64,000 nucleotides of DNA from Heligmosomoides polygyrus polygyrus (Eukaryota > Nematoda > Chromadorea > Rhabditida > Heligmosomidae): positions 16,182,001 to 16,246,000 of the forward strand of contig OX377202.1 of assembly GCA_947396885.1 (NCBI GenBank). The letters run 5' to 3'. Shown in pieces: positions 42,004 through 54,200 of the stretch (the first letter of the stretch is position 1; each line of letters starts with the position of its first letter). The notes under the pieces were generated by a model, which searched no databases, was not told the DNA's origin, and worked only from the letters and a program-made list of their open reading frames with translations. The position numbers were made by a program, and so were the translations under genes.

Positions 42004-42393
42004 TCACCTCGAATTGACCATTCCCTGTCTTTTTTCGCCATTTTTTCTCGTGCATCCGTGAGTATCGCAAGCGGAGTTTTTGTTTGTGTTATTAACGTTT
42101 ATTAACCCTATCAAGAGCTGGTTAACGGTTACAGCTTTTGCCGCCGTAGCTATTCTTTTTTGCGTATCTATGCGTTCGTGTATGATCTCATTTTTAGCTG
42201 GTGCTCTATATTGAAATGATTGTGCTACGTCATCAATAATCGAATGTTCAATCCGCAAGCTGCTCGTAGGCCGCCCGGCAGTATGCAGCCCAATCCTGGT
42301 GTTCCTGTGCAGAGCCAGAGCGACATAAACGCCAAAGAAAAGTAAACACCATCGTTTATACCTATTCCTTGCTAACCTCGACGCTGGTCCCAC
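42004..42393 (-). CDS. Candidate ORF of 129 codons, unknown
   Basis: The minus-strand frame begins MGPASRLARNRYKRWCLLFF with a hydrophobic stretch (CLLFFGVYVALAL at residues 16-28), followed by a polar region with IIHERIDTQKRIATAAKAV. It ends just upstream of the candidate at 41637-41973 on the same strand. The signal-anchor-like start is suggestive, but no homologue is recognised and no splice signals support it. Confidence 0.25.
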   Translation of the reverse strand: MGPASRLARNRYKRWCLLFFGVYVALALHRNTRIGLHTAGRPTSSLRIEHSIIDDVAQSFQYRAPAKNEIIHERIDTQKRIATAAKAVTVNQLLIGLINVNNTNKNSACDTHGCTRKNGEKRQGMVNSR

Positions 42394-42399
42394 AGAATT

Positions 42400-43145
42400 A
42401 CTGTTGTAAAATTTACGTTTGAAATGGGTTTCGTGCGAGGCGCTTCATATGCTTCGTATGGGCCTTTATACAGTTTTTTCTAGTTTATGGTATGGCTCAT
42501 TGATATATAGGCGGATGTAATGTGGTCGAGATTATTATAAGGGACTCTAAAAGCACTTACTTCCTACGAATTCTAATTGAGCAGCGGTTTTTAATGTCAT
42601 AGCTCTGTCCAGACACTTCAACATTCACTGATCACCTAGTCCCTGCGGTCAATATCGGCTATTGACGCCTTTAATTGAAAAATTGTGAGAATGAATGCTC
42701 GTTTTTAAAAATTATCAGTTCCGTCTGTATGCGCTATGCATTCCATGTTTTTTAGTTACTGATGATGAGACCGTTTAACATGAATAGTGATGAAGGAATG
42801 AGGGACTACAACAAAAATGAGCGTCGATAGATAATTTTATTACTTTTGAAAAGAGCTGTTCAGCTGACATCCCACAATTGCTCAAAATGTATCTAGGAAT
42901 TAGTCTATCTAATTTGTTCCTTACTGCTTTGACTTGGAAAGGGGAAATAGAGAGATGTAGATTAACGATATAGCTGAAGGGTAAAGGTCGGGGTTAGTCA
43001 GTCCTTTTTGTGGGACGCGTCACGTATGGGCAACTCCCCACCTAGTTTGAACTGCAGAGACTGAACTAAGGTTAAAGTTAGATAGGGCCTTTTAGGAACC
43101 CGCCTTGTTCAGACCTGATTTGCGCTCGTTCTTTGTCTTTAACTA
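42400..43145. other. No feature recognised
   Basis: Mixed sequence between the coding candidates and a nested palindrome. A SINE-like end (TTTTTGTGGGACGCGTCACG near 43005) is too short to call. Confidence 0.35.
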
Positions 43146-43808
43146 ATCCGATTTCGGTGAACACACTACCGAATGGTTACTATGTCATTAGGCGTCAGAA
43201 AAGCGCGTTCGTGCAATTACACACATCCGCTACCAGTGCTTCATATGGCCTGTTCTTATTTCGCGACAAGAGCGACTTGTTGCCCGTGCAAAATATGCAT
43301 ATCGATTAAAACAGAGCGCGCGCCGCCGAAAAGTGTTCATACTCGAGCGTCGGCGCTGTCGCTCCAATCGCTCTTGTCGTCGCGCACGCCACGCGCGCTG
43401 CGCTCTCGTCGCCTGTGCAAAACATGCGAATCGATTAAAACAGAGCGCGCACCGCCGAAAAGTGTCCACACTCGAGCGCCGGTGTTTCGCTCCGGCCGCT
43501 CTTGTCGCTCTAGTCGCCTGTTCATACTTCCGCGCGCTGCGCTCTTGTCGCTGCTGTCGCGAAGTATGAACAGGCCCATAGACGAACACGTCGCCGAGTG
43601 TGCCTAGGAGTTCGGCCTACGTTATACTTCGGCGACACTGTGTTGCGCGGGCTGCCACGCAGAAGTCTAATATAGGCCTAAGGCACGCTGGGCGACATGT
43701 TCGTCTATGAAGCATTGGTAGCGGTTGTGTGTAATTGCACGAACGCGCTTTTCTGACGCCTAAAGATACGGTAACCTTCCGGTAGTGTGTTCGCCGAAAT
43801 CGTATTAG
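43146..43808. mobile_element. Long palindromic element hosting MITE M1 copy E
   Basis: The outer arms of about 95 bp (left 43150-43244, right 43708-43805) share GGCGTCAGAAAAGCGCGTTC and GTGCAATTACACACA in inverted orientation. The inner right part (CATAGACGAACACGTCGCC at 43578 and its mirror near 43694) shows where the original element was split. M1 occupies 43246-43577 with ATA on both sides. Confidence 0.7.
43246..43577. mobile_element. MITE M1, copy E
   Basis: A 332-bp element with termini TGGCCTGTTCTTATTTCGCG and, reversed, GGGCCTGTTCATACTTCGCG, flanked by ATA at 43243-43245 and 43578-43580. Its interior repeats the AAAACAGAGCGCGC(G/A)CCGCCGAAAAG module twice. It is nested in the palindrome at 43146-43808. 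Confidence 0.75.
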
Positions 43809-44009
43809 TATGTCTTTACCTTGCGACGTGTCAGGTTATACCAGAACACTTAACCAAACTTGAACTGCACTCGTCTGAATTGCCGTTAAAGATTGCCGTT
43901 TGCTGCAGTACTTGAACTCGTTCTCTTTTATATTGCTACGTGGTAGCTACGGTATGGCTTAGTAGGTAGTATAGTTGCGTTACTGAGAATTTATATCGAG
44001 CCAATGAAT

Positions 44010-44400
44010 AAACGAATAAATTTGATGTCGGAAATTTTCGAACGACGAATGAGCGATTTTTTCGCTCATCTTTTTTTTTTTGAATGATCGAAAATCGAAT
44101 GAGACCCATTTTCCCTTTATTCGAATATTCGAGTGGTGTAATAATTTGTTCGAATCAGGTTCTGCTCTTGAAGATTTCAAGTTTATTCGTTATCCATATA
44201 GAATTCTTCAATTTTCGAATAATTTTCTAATATGGCTCCCTTTCGATGTTTGAATTCGAACGCATATTCGACTTTTTAAAAACATCGATGTTCGAATTAG
44301 AACGGATATTCGAAAATCTAGAAATAGCGAATATTCGACTACTCGAATAATTATTCGAGTGAGTTTTCGAATATCTTCGTTCGATCACAACTACACTTGG
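44010..44400. repeat. AT-rich region of TTCGAATATTCG palindromes
   Basis: Repeated TTCGAAT/ATTCGAA motifs at irregular spacing over about 350 bp. Similar sequence (GTCGAATAAGCACAACTATA in inverted orientation) forms a 180-bp palindrome at 52690-52865. Confidence 0.5.
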
Positions 44401-44692
44401 CAGAATGAGTTGTGTTATGCACACCCCGAATTGATTTCTGGTTCAGTTCCAGGCGATTCTCTTGTGTGCGGTGAAGTGGTAACGCACTTCTGTGGGAGTT
44501 TTGATACAAAGTTTATCGACTGACCGTGGCAAGCGATTCCATATATAGCAAAATGCTAAATATGTGCTTATTCTTTTAGTCTAGCAACCATAAGATGTAA
44601 AAGGCGGTGTTAATCAGTCTCTGTGTGGGGTGAAGCACGCATACTATTTCCACGGGATGTCGTGAAAGGAATTGTGGAGCGTATAATGTGAG

Positions 44693-44998
44693 GGGGAGAT
44701 AGGGCGCGTGTGGCGCAGTCGGAGGAGGCGCGACTGTCGCGTGCACCCGATACCAGGTTACTGGTTCGGATTTCCCGCCCAGGCCAACCAAGCCTTCCAT
44801 CCCTCCGGGGTCGGTGAATTGGTACCAGACTTGTCTGGGAAGGATAAAGCGCTGACTTGTTCATCGGCTGGCCACCGCAAGTCATTGTATGACCAAATAC
44901 GCATTCATGTCGCCTCCACGACATCCCGTAGAAGTAGAATGTGCTGGCGCATCCCAGAAGGGATTGAGTAACGCCGTCCTTTATCCTTTATTTATCCT
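44693..44998 (+). repeat. tRNA-derived SINE, copy 5 with 11-bp target duplication
   Basis: TATAATGTGAG occurs at 44682-44692 and again at 44999-45009, an 11-bp target-site duplication. The copy has GGGCGCGTGTGGCGCAGTCG (A-box-like TGGCGCAGTCGG), a GGTTCGGATTTCCCG B-box-like region, and a TTTATCCTTTATTTATCC tail. It lies immediately before SINE copy 6, same orientation. Confidence 0.85.
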
Positions 44999-45009
44999 TA
45001 TAATGTGAG

Positions 45010-45202
45010 CCTTGTTAGCACAGTCGGGGGAGGCGCCAGCTGTTGCGTGCGTCCGAATCCGAGATTCTTAGTTGGTTCCCGCCCTGGCTCAGCAAGCATT
45101 GTTATTTGGTACAATACTTGTTTGGGAGGAAAAAACCTACTTGTTCATCGGCTGGCCACCACGAAAGGGAGTCACTGACGCTGATCTTTATCCTTTCGCC
45201 TT
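45010..45202 (+). repeat. tRNA-derived SINE, copy 6, internally deleted
   Basis: The head TTAGCACAGTCGGGGGAGGC and middle GTTCATCGGCTGGCCACC join directly to a short 3' end with TTTATCCTTT. About 90 bp of body is missing. Confidence 0.65.
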
Positions 45203-45212
45203 CATTTGGCTT

Positions 45213-45300
45213 ATACAGTTGCTTGCGGTAGCCAGCCGTTAGGCATGTAGGTGTTTTCTCCTCCTAGGCATGTCTGGTACCAGTTTACCGGCCTGAATCC
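45213..45300 (-). repeat. SINE fragment
   Basis: A reverse-orientation body piece: TTGCGGTAGCCAGCCG and AGGCATGTCTGGTACCAGTT match the SINE body complement. Confidence 0.5.
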
Positions 45301-45544
45301 TAGACATCAATTCGTCGTGCTCGTGAGCGTTGACGCCTCCTTAGGCTGCGTTACCACTTGCTGCACGATCTCCGTAAAATTATAGTGTGTTACGCATCCG
45401 TGTTGTCTAACTCCATACAAATCCATTATTCTTCTAACAATCACTAAGGTTTCCATTCCTAACGTTTAGTGCCTTTCTTTTTTAAGTAGCTGTTGAACAT
45501 AGGAGGAATTCTAGCAAAGAAACGTTGCATTATATCAAAACTCT

Positions 45545-45710
45545 TGCGCCAGGCGGGACTCGGACCCGCATCTTCTGCTTGTTACGTGGATGTTAGGTGC
45601 GGTTAAACAGCGCCGGTGGTGTAAGGCAAACATCGCTGCCCGGAAAGCAGAAGATGCTGGTTTGAGTCCCGCCTAGCGCAAGAGTCTTGATCGTAACAAA
45701 ACATCCTATA
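45545..45710 (+). repeat. tRNA-like repeat with flanking inverted copy
   Basis: Bases 45610-45690 resemble a tRNA: D-arm-like TGGTGTAAGGCAAACATC, an anticodon-like arm CTGC-CCGGAAA-GCAG, and the T-arm GGTTTGAGTCCCGCC. Acceptor pairing fails beyond four base pairs, and position 33 is C instead of T, so it is not a good functional tRNA. The upstream stretch 45545-45590 is a reverse-complement copy of the 3' half, making a palindrome. The tail AAGAGTCTTGATCGTAACAA links it to the repeat at 1385-1520. Confidence 0.45.
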
Positions 45711-46089
45711 ACAACATATAGCCTCTCTTCCGGCCGCTCCAGGCTTAAGCAAGTGATAAAACGTTGCATTATATCGTTTCTCCGCCCAGCTACGTCATAT
45801 TTTCCAAACTTGTCTGTCGAGACCAGCTGTGAATGGAACTGGATCTTTTCGTTTTGTTTTTGCCAGCCGAAGGACGCTATTGTTGAAAGCGGGCAAACAA
45901 AGAACGGTGTGACAGAGCAATATGTTTTTAAATCTTTATGTTGTGTAATCTTAACAAAACTCGTAGAAAGTTGTTTTCGTGAGGGAACGACCCATCCTTT
46001 GACGCATAATGCTCCATAGCTATAGAGGGAGGTAGGAACTCAAATGTGAGCGGTTGGATAGAAGCTATGACGTTAAGACGTTGCTCATG

Positions 46090-46209
46090 CAGCATTGGTG
46101 TCCGCTATAGCGCTCTCGTTCTATACATATCAGGCTGCAGATGGCAATTCTTTGGCATCTGCAGCCTGATATGTATAGAACGAGAGCGCTATAGCGGACA
46201 CCAATGCTG
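46090..46209. repeat. Perfect 54-bp inverted repeat (hairpin)
   Basis: Two arms of 54 bp (46090-46143 and 46156-46209) are exact reverse complements around a 12-nt loop (GCAATTCTTTGG). No mismatch was found. Flanks show no obvious target duplication. No similar sequence was seen elsewhere in the window. Confidence 0.9.
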
Positions 46210-47530
46210 ACGCCCACGAACTTTGCTGCCAAACCAACCGAGATTTCATGAAGATGGGTCGAGATCAACGGGAACGTCAAAACAGACGAAGTTTAGCGAC
46301 CACAGCGTCACTGCGTTGCTCTAAATGAGGAATCAAGTTATTCCCTAAGGTCAGCCGACTGAGCTCCGGGGATGAGCTGCACTCCACTTATGGCTCGGGA
46401 GGCAATACTTTGGGGTTGAAGGGACGATCAGCACACCTCTATAGCCATTAGTGTCGTAGCAACGAACTGGGAAGTAAGGAAGAGCATCTGTAGTCGGGAT
46501 GGGGGGGGGGGGGGGGAAGCAATTGAAAATTATGTAACGAGTTGGTTTGAGACTCATGGAGCAGTTTCAAGTCACATCACTGCGGTTGTAAAAGCGGCAT
46601 GCAAAGCACATCCAGACCCAGTGATCGTCGCCTAACCGCCTATAACTCGGATCTATCATACTAAGGGGCACATAAATCTGTTGTTTACAACCGCGATGAA
46701 ACCGAATGTAACTTTTCTATGAATTTTCACAGGTTAGGTCCTGTTTTCTCCTCTAGGAGCCGTTCCGTGAGTCTCTAGTCAATTTGTTTCATATTTTTCA
46801 GTTATGTGCCCCCCCTCCCCCCTCCCCCCGACCAGGGTAGATCCGGAGCATGTTTCCAGGAAAGGCTTTTCCCAGTTCGGATGTTGAACACCGGTTCGAG
46901 AACAGCCTGAGTTTGGAACGGAGCCCATCCGTGAGTAAAGACGGAGGCAGAATAGTAGCCCATGACCAAGTTCATAGATGATTGTGTCAAACCTGAATAC
47001 TTTTCGCTTCCCTCTCAGGCGAAAAATCATCACACGTGTGACAATCGGCTAAACACATTTAGAGTGACGATCACTTGTGCACTTATGCACCGTTAGCGCA
47101 CTAGTTGCACCGGACCCAAGAACCCCACCATTCTCTTTGGTTCAGTGAACTGCTGAAACTTCGAGCAGTCGAAAACGTCGATAGCCACATTTTGCCCATG
47201 TAAAAGTTACTATCTCCATTACTTATTTCATGCAGTACTATCTGTGTCAAAAGCGTTACAGTTTGAAGGCGCCTCTCCCACAAAAAAGTATCGATTCTTC
47301 GTTCGGTCCCATCTCTAGGTCATCTTTATTAGAAATATCAGAGGAGAATACAGCTGGGCTTTTCTTTGAGGCGTTTTGCGAAGTTGTTGCATTGTTATGT
47401 ACAATATTGGACTGATTTTCTTGACGATGTTCCATCGTAATGAAATGCATGGCGCATCCCAAAGTAATTACCTCTGAACCAGAAAGCTAATTGTTCCCGG
47501 TGGCGACCTAAGTCTACTAAAGGAAAACTG
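46210..47530. other. No gene recognised
   Basis: Contains poly-G at about 46501-46516 and poly-C at about 46809-46829. No structured repeat or splice-supported exon was found. Confidence 0.4.
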
Positions 47531-47649
47531 GGGCCGGATCATCAACGACTTACAGCAATTTAACAGAAAATTACAGCCGAAATTCCTATCTGAGTTTTCC
47601 GCTGTGAATTCTTTGTTAAAGGTATGTAAGTCATTGATGAATTCGACTA
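47531..47649. mobile_element. CWG-target MITE (M2), internally deleted
   Basis: Left end GGGCCGGATCATCAACGACT, right end decayed, with CTG on both sides (47528-47530 and 47650-47652). About 50 bp of centre is missing compared with 53246-53408. Confidence 0.7.
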
Positions 47650-47954
47650 CTGGATCTATCCTTGTTAGAGGGGAGTGGTGTAGTACTTCTCGCTGGTCGA
47701 CAACGTCTGCAAAATATAAAATAAGCTATTATGCCGAGACAGCACGCTGAACTGGTTTGGACAGTGTTCTGCGAGTTCTTAACCGGAGCACGCCATCCCA
47801 TGTGTGTGCGTTCGAGTCATTTTTAAGCCCCAGCCCGTCCCCCCCCCCCCCCCCCCACTGCTAGAACGTGCTCAGAAAATCTCATTATAAGAAGAGATGT
47901 GGAAGTTGAATGTCGATGTTTTTGTGTCTTCCTGGGAGACCGAACTTGGACGTG

Positions 47955-48195
47955 ATAATTTTCGAATGTATGGTTTTTCTTCGACAAATGGGGTGATTTC
48001 TACTTCGAAATTTTCTTCTACTCTATCAGAAGGAGGTATCTACCAAAAGTGGTCTTGGTAGAGATCGATAGATTGGATTATGAGCTTGACAATGGCTGTG
48101 CTTTCCAGTTGGAGCAAGAAAATGAGCAGCAGATAATGAAACTACTTAAAGCTGACAGGGTTGCCGGTCACCGTTTTGAAATTATACTAGACTAG
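47955..48195 (+). other. Open frame without ATG, possible coding remnant
   Basis: A 79-codon stop-free frame reads VWFFFDKWGDFYFEIFFYSI, then VVLVEIDRLDYELDNGCAFQ and QQIMKLLKADRVAGHRFEII before a stop. It lies just upstream of the first recognised sam-10 exon but does not match the known N-terminus of SSBP proteins. No splice sites frame it well. Confidence 0.2.
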
Positions 48196-48288
48196 GGGCT
48201 AGAAAACTTAAGTACAATGTTTTCTCTATCCCCATTTCCACAGCTCTTTCTAGACGGTTTTGCTCTTCAACTATTTTCTATCGTTTAG

Positions 48289-51200
48289 GCTCGCCGCTTA
48301 TGTGTACGAGTACTTGGTCATTTCTGGAGCCTCGAAAACTGCCGAAGTGTTCAAAGAAGAGGTTTTAAATGTATGTTTTTGTCCATTTTGTTGCCAACGG
48401 TTTGTCGATTGGCTTCGAAGGATTTCGAAAATTTTCAGAACGTACCTAACGGAGCGATAAAACCCAGCGAGATCGGTCCGGGTTTTCTACAAAATTGGTG
48501 GATGTGAGTTTACCTTCAACATTACCCTTTTTATATTTTGATTTCCCTGTCTAAAAAGTTGTTCTTCGTTCTTGCTTTGTTGTGTTGGCCTTGCTACGGA
48601 TATTTTTGGTGTCTAGGAAAAAATTAGTGTAGATCGTTATCGTTTCAGGCTGTTCTGGGACCTTTACTGTGCAGCCCCTGAGAGGAGGGACGGACCAGAT
48701 GGCCAGTCAACGCAGGAAGCGAAAGCTTTCCATGACTTTGTATGTTTCTTCAACGAAGTTTACTTTGTCAGTTTTGAGTTTCGAATATTCAGCACAGTTG
48801 TTCCAGGGATTCGTTCCTGGCGGTTTTGGTCCACCCGGACCGATGATGAATGGAATGCACGGCCCTGGGGTAAGTTCATTGTGTTACTTCTTATTGTTGC
48901 TTTAAGCAAGTGGCTCGAGATGGAACAGGGAGTCATATCCACTGAATGCTTTATTTTACTAATTTTCTTGACCGAGAATCTCCGAAGGAACTTTTTATAC
49001 TTTTTAAAAAATTTGTTTCGTAACTTACTTCTGCGCAGTAGAAACACGAGCTCTAACCCTGATATGTTTGAGAGTCTCTCAACTCCTTAAAAAGCAGCCT
49101 CGTGAAGCAAAGCGAATTCCGCTCTGATTATGGCGAACGACATTTTAGTGTCATTTTACTCATGTTTTCACCCTTTGTTTTTGAACTGCCGTCTCTGATT
49201 TCTTCCTTATTGATGGAGATTCACTATCTCGAGCTTTTAATGTATTTGACGGTATCATCTCGTGAAAGGCTCTAGTGGTCATGATTTGATGTGTTCTTCG
49301 GTTTTTGGAGCCTATTTTGATTACTATTATAGAATTTTATTAAGTCAAAATGCACAAATTTAATAATCAAATTCTTATTGAACAACAACAGCTCTTGAAT
49401 TAGTGATATTGATGCTGAGAAGGCAGCTAGTAGTCGGTATTACTTGATGACCTGCCTCAAGAAACAATATCCGAATATTGTTTCACTGCGAAACCGTTTA
49501 AGTTGTCTTATTAATAACACTCTAGTCGTGTTTTTCGTAAGCTTTGAGACGCACTGCTTGCTCTATGTGTGAAACAGTTGGAATGCAAACTTGCTTTTCA
49601 ACGGAATGGCGTATTCTTTAGCGGATCACCTCTTGATTCGCTTTCAGATGCATTAGAGAAGCCGTTTGGTGACATGCAAGAATTTGCACTACTTTAAATG
49701 TGATCAGAGGTGGCTGATTCACATGGATGAGTATAAATAGGCGCTGCTGCACTTTTGAATGGAGCTAGCATAGCAAACAAATGAGAGGTTAGCGCTAGCG
49801 ATGAAACTCCTTTGATAACCAGAAAAACGCTTTTGTTCCCATGATGACCGATTCTGTATGAACGACTGAATGATATGTCTAGATTGTTCGCAAAGCTCCT
49901 TCCTGGAGATCTACCCAGTTCCCTTAGCTGTACACTTTTTTTCTTTTTCAAAATGTTTTCGTGTGAAATTTGCTCCTCTGTTGATTACCTCTACATCTCG
50001 AGGCTTAGCTATCTTGGTCAGTGATGAGTTGTGCACCAAACTAGGTTGGGTTTCATAAGCAGCGGGGTAGTAGCTAGAGGAACTGGTATTCTGAAGGCGT
50101 CGGAAAATCTGAACTGAATTTCAAGTGTTCGGACTGTCTGGGGTGTGCACTCTTTCCTCGACTTTTTTCGATCTATCGTATTAGCTGCATGCACCCTTTT
50201 GAAATAATCCTGTTTTTTCACTTGCGAAGCTGGAAACTGTCATTTCTTTATTTTCTCGGAATTCAACCGCTTTCTAATTTGTGTGTTTAAGAAACAAATC
50301 AGAAGAGTAACGTCAAAACCGCTGACACATTAAACCCTTAACGGTTATACGTTGATTCCTGGTGCCAGATTCGTTAACGAGTTACTGCAGTTTAACGGAG
50401 AAAATGCAGAAGAAATCCCTGATAGCGCGGCTTTTCAAGCGATATGGTGAGACCTTTCCCCAGCGATAAGCAACGCTATCAGGGATTTTGGCTGTATTAT
50501 CTTCATTAAATTGCTGTAACTCGTTGATGAATCTGGCCCCTGGTCGGTAATATGTCAGTCGCCCAGGCCAACCGAGCGTTCCATCCCTTCGCGGTTTGCG
50601 AATTGCTACCAGGGGTTGGATTCATCAACGACTTGTAAACTTTAACAGAGAATTTACAGCGGAAAGCTCAGATAACGCGGTTTATCGCTCACTATATCGC
50701 TTGGTAAGCCGCGCTATCAGGGATTTCGGCTGCAATTTTCTCTGTTATATGCTGTAAGTCGTTGATGAATCGGGCCCCAGGCTTGTTTGGGCAAGGTAAA
50801 ATACTGACATGTCCATCGGATGGTCACCGTATGGCTTTGTGTAAATCAAATACACGTTCATCGTTCTTGCCCGATATCTCGTAGAAGCAGAATGTGAGTC
50901 CCATCCCCCGAAAGGGTTGAATAACACTGAGTTTTCTCCTTTATTCTTTAAGATGTTAGTCCGTTTGTTGCAATATCTGGTAAGAAGCGTGTTTCTAGCC
51001 CTAAAGAAGGTTAAGGCTCAAAATGTACTCAATGGATACTTAACTGTGCTGCGTCTCGTCACTGGAAGATGAGATTCTGTCTTTGTTAGCGAGTTTGATT
51101 TTCCTTTACAAGGCTCAGTCTCCTTTTATTTCTGTTAAGATGCTATTCAGTTCCCTGAATTGCATTCATACGGAATGCACTGACTTAAAGTCTAGCCTTT

Positions 51201-54200
51201 CTGGTTCTCCGATATGATCTGAACAACGTATCAGCCATTACTTGTGCGTTTTCCCGTCGTGACGGCCATTGTTTTGGCACACGTCATCGCTCGCTGGCGC
51301 GCGTGAGCGTGGATTTGTGAAGGCGATAGGTTGCGTCTCGAGGTAATAGATGCGCTATGCGACAATAGGCATGGTGAATAGCGGTGAGAGCGCCAGGCGA
51401 AGAGAGCGTCGGCCAGCGGTGGGGCGACACGAAGCGAGCGCATCGAGGGCAATAGGCGGTGGGCGACGACGAGCGAGAGGGCTAGAGATGCAGGGAAGGC
51501 TGGTCAGTTCGCTGAGCGCAAACGTTGGGGTTCATCCTTGTAGTGATGCGGGTGTGGGGGATAGCAATTCTTGGATGACGTAAGTGCTGGCGCAATGGGC
51601 GCCAAAAATGCAGAGAGCGTTCATGGGAGTGTGGTTAATCGCTGCGAGAAAACCAGGGGTGTTTTTGTCCCGTGGAGGTGTGATCAGTGGGGATCGGCTC
51701 GCTCCCAAGAACTGCACAAAAATTCCTGTCTAGACTAGGTCAGCGGATTCCAGCAGGCGCTTCTGCTCTGTTTCGCGTTGTGAAAAGTGTTGCTGGAAGT
51801 GAGCCGTTTGAAACAACTAGATAGCAAAAGAGAAACTACTCTGCTCAGGCAGGCCACGTTAGGCTAGCCGGCATCGCCGGCGTCGGGTTTGGTGAGCCAT
51901 GTGGGGTAAGTAACCCATCCCAATGTCGATGTATTACGACGTCCGGAGAGTGCTGAGGCACTTGATGACGGCTTTGCTTCTATATCGCCTCGTTATTCCA
52001 TGGTTGGATCTCCAAGAACTCAGCCGCTTTCGACTCGATGTTGTCCAGGCTACGGAAGCTACCTACTCGTAGATGATTCTTGAAGGGTCTCGGAAGGGGT
52101 AAATCAAAGGGTTGTGGTTGATGCAGTCCGCCAGGTGGTGCGGTCAACACCATGAACCGAGCTACCAACGGATAATATACTGTTGGATAAGGAGTAAGAA
52201 AGCCGTTGGCTTGTGCTCTGTATAGCGAATTTATACTTTAGTCGCGTGCGGCGTGGCGTTATGAAAATTACCATCGATAGCTCTCGCTGTAATATCAATA
52301 TCGGTGCCGTTCATAACGCTGTGCAAATCTGCGGGTGAGGTACAATATCAGTGGCTCTTTTCCAGTCATGAAATTGCTCAAAAGTCTCGGGTCTAGCCTA
52401 GGAGAAAGACGATCTTACAGGAATTACGGTCTTCCTACTTGGGAATGTGTAAGGGATGGTTCCTCATTCCTTTGTAGTACGTAGCGTTAATTTTATTTAT
52501 TTATTTATTCATGGCGACCAAGATCATACGTGAAAATACAATGTTAGAATGAGCCAACGAACTCAATCAAAAATTCTTAATTCTGCTACTTCCGTGTTAC
52601 TTGCATTGTATGGTGGTCATGATTAGTTGGTTCCAATAATACTATTCTCGCACCATATGTATTCTTAGCCCATAAAACAGTGGATAGTATAGCTGTGCTT
52701 ATTCGACTATTTGAATAAGTTATTATATGGTATTCTTCGAACTCGAAACTTCCTGGTTTCGAATATTCGATTTCGGACGGAAATCGGAAATCAGGAAGTT
52801 TCGAGTAATCCAGGAATCTTTCGAATGATTATCGGAATAGTCGAATAAGCACAACTATAGTGTATAGATGTTGCTTTCGTCGGCTGTCTTGGGCGTTAGC
52901 GGCCTGTTCTCAATAAAACTGTGGAGAACCGCAATCTCCAGCGGAGCCCGACGACGTTCAGAAGACCATGAGAAGGTGGAACGGCTGCACAGAGAACCAG
53001 ATCAGTATTTGTCGGTCATTGGCGTACGGGCTCTCTTAAACTCTTCGATCTTTCGGGCCAATCTCGGTCTCTCAAGCTGTGTTTTCATTAGCCAACCTCC
53101 TACTTCTTTTCGGCACTGTGTGTAGCAGGTGATGATGGTAGGGGCGAAGTTGTTATTCTTCCCATTGTCGGTTGCCTATTAAGAAGTAAAGGACGACGTT
53201 GGTAGCTCAGCCGCTTAAACGGTCATATCGTGGAAGGTTGTTCTGGGGCCGGATTCTTCAACGACTTATACAATTTAACAGAAAATTACAGCCGAAATTC
53301 CTGATAGCGCGGCTTATCAAGCGACATGGTGGCGAAAAGCCACGTTATCTGAGTTTTCCGCTGCGAATTCTCTGTTAAAGTTATGTAAGTCGTTGATGAA
53401 TCCGACCCCTGGTGTAAATGCGTCGCTATCCGAAGTGCGTTCTCACGATCAGAGGGTGCTGGTTCGAGTCTCTATTGTTGCAAGAGATTTATTCGCATCA
53501 GTAACCCAATGAAGTCCCAGTCCCAATAAAGTACGGTGAGCAACTTTGACGCAGCTTTTATTTGCTAAATTAATCGTTTTGGCCTAAAAAAATGTGAAGC
53601 ATTGTTTCTCAGAAAGGCCTTGGTTTTTGCCTACGATATTTTGACAAGTAGCCGACTCATCCCAAAATCACCTATGGGTGCTGATTGATTATCATGGGAC
53701 GTGGTGGTTACTGTGTTTGATCGTGAGGCGCCGATTATATAAGGAAGAGACCATTCTGCCTGAAAGGTGAGCAGATGGCTGGTTCGAGTAGTGCCTGCCG
53801 CGTTGCAAAACATGCTTGTAGCTGCTTATAACTGCACAAGTCGTTCTGTAGGTTCCAAGAGAAAATGTGTTGGCGGTCATGCTTATGCTTGTAGTGGCAG
53901 TGGCAACTGTACTGTATGCGTCGTAGACTATCGATTGCTCGTTGTTTCTAGTGGTTAACGAGTGTTCATATAGTAACGGCTGTATGTTCGTATGAGTGCG
54001 TATTCAAATCGTGCGACCTTTCGCTGCTGGGGCGACCTGTGAGCGCGCGCGCCCGTTTTTTCTGTCGGCACGTAATATAGGTCGCAATTTCAATACCGGC
54101 GAATAAGGTCGTCGAGGACAGCAACTTGTTGCAGCTAAGTGAATGAGTAACAAGAGGGGCGGCAAATGTTTCAGAACCAGAACCGCACTGTAAAACTAGC

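Noticed and set aside
45610..45690. A functional tRNA gene with GGA-like anticodon
   Set aside because: Acceptor stem pairs for only about four bases, position 33 is C, and a reversed copy of the 3' half lies beside it. It is better explained as a tRNA-derived repeat.
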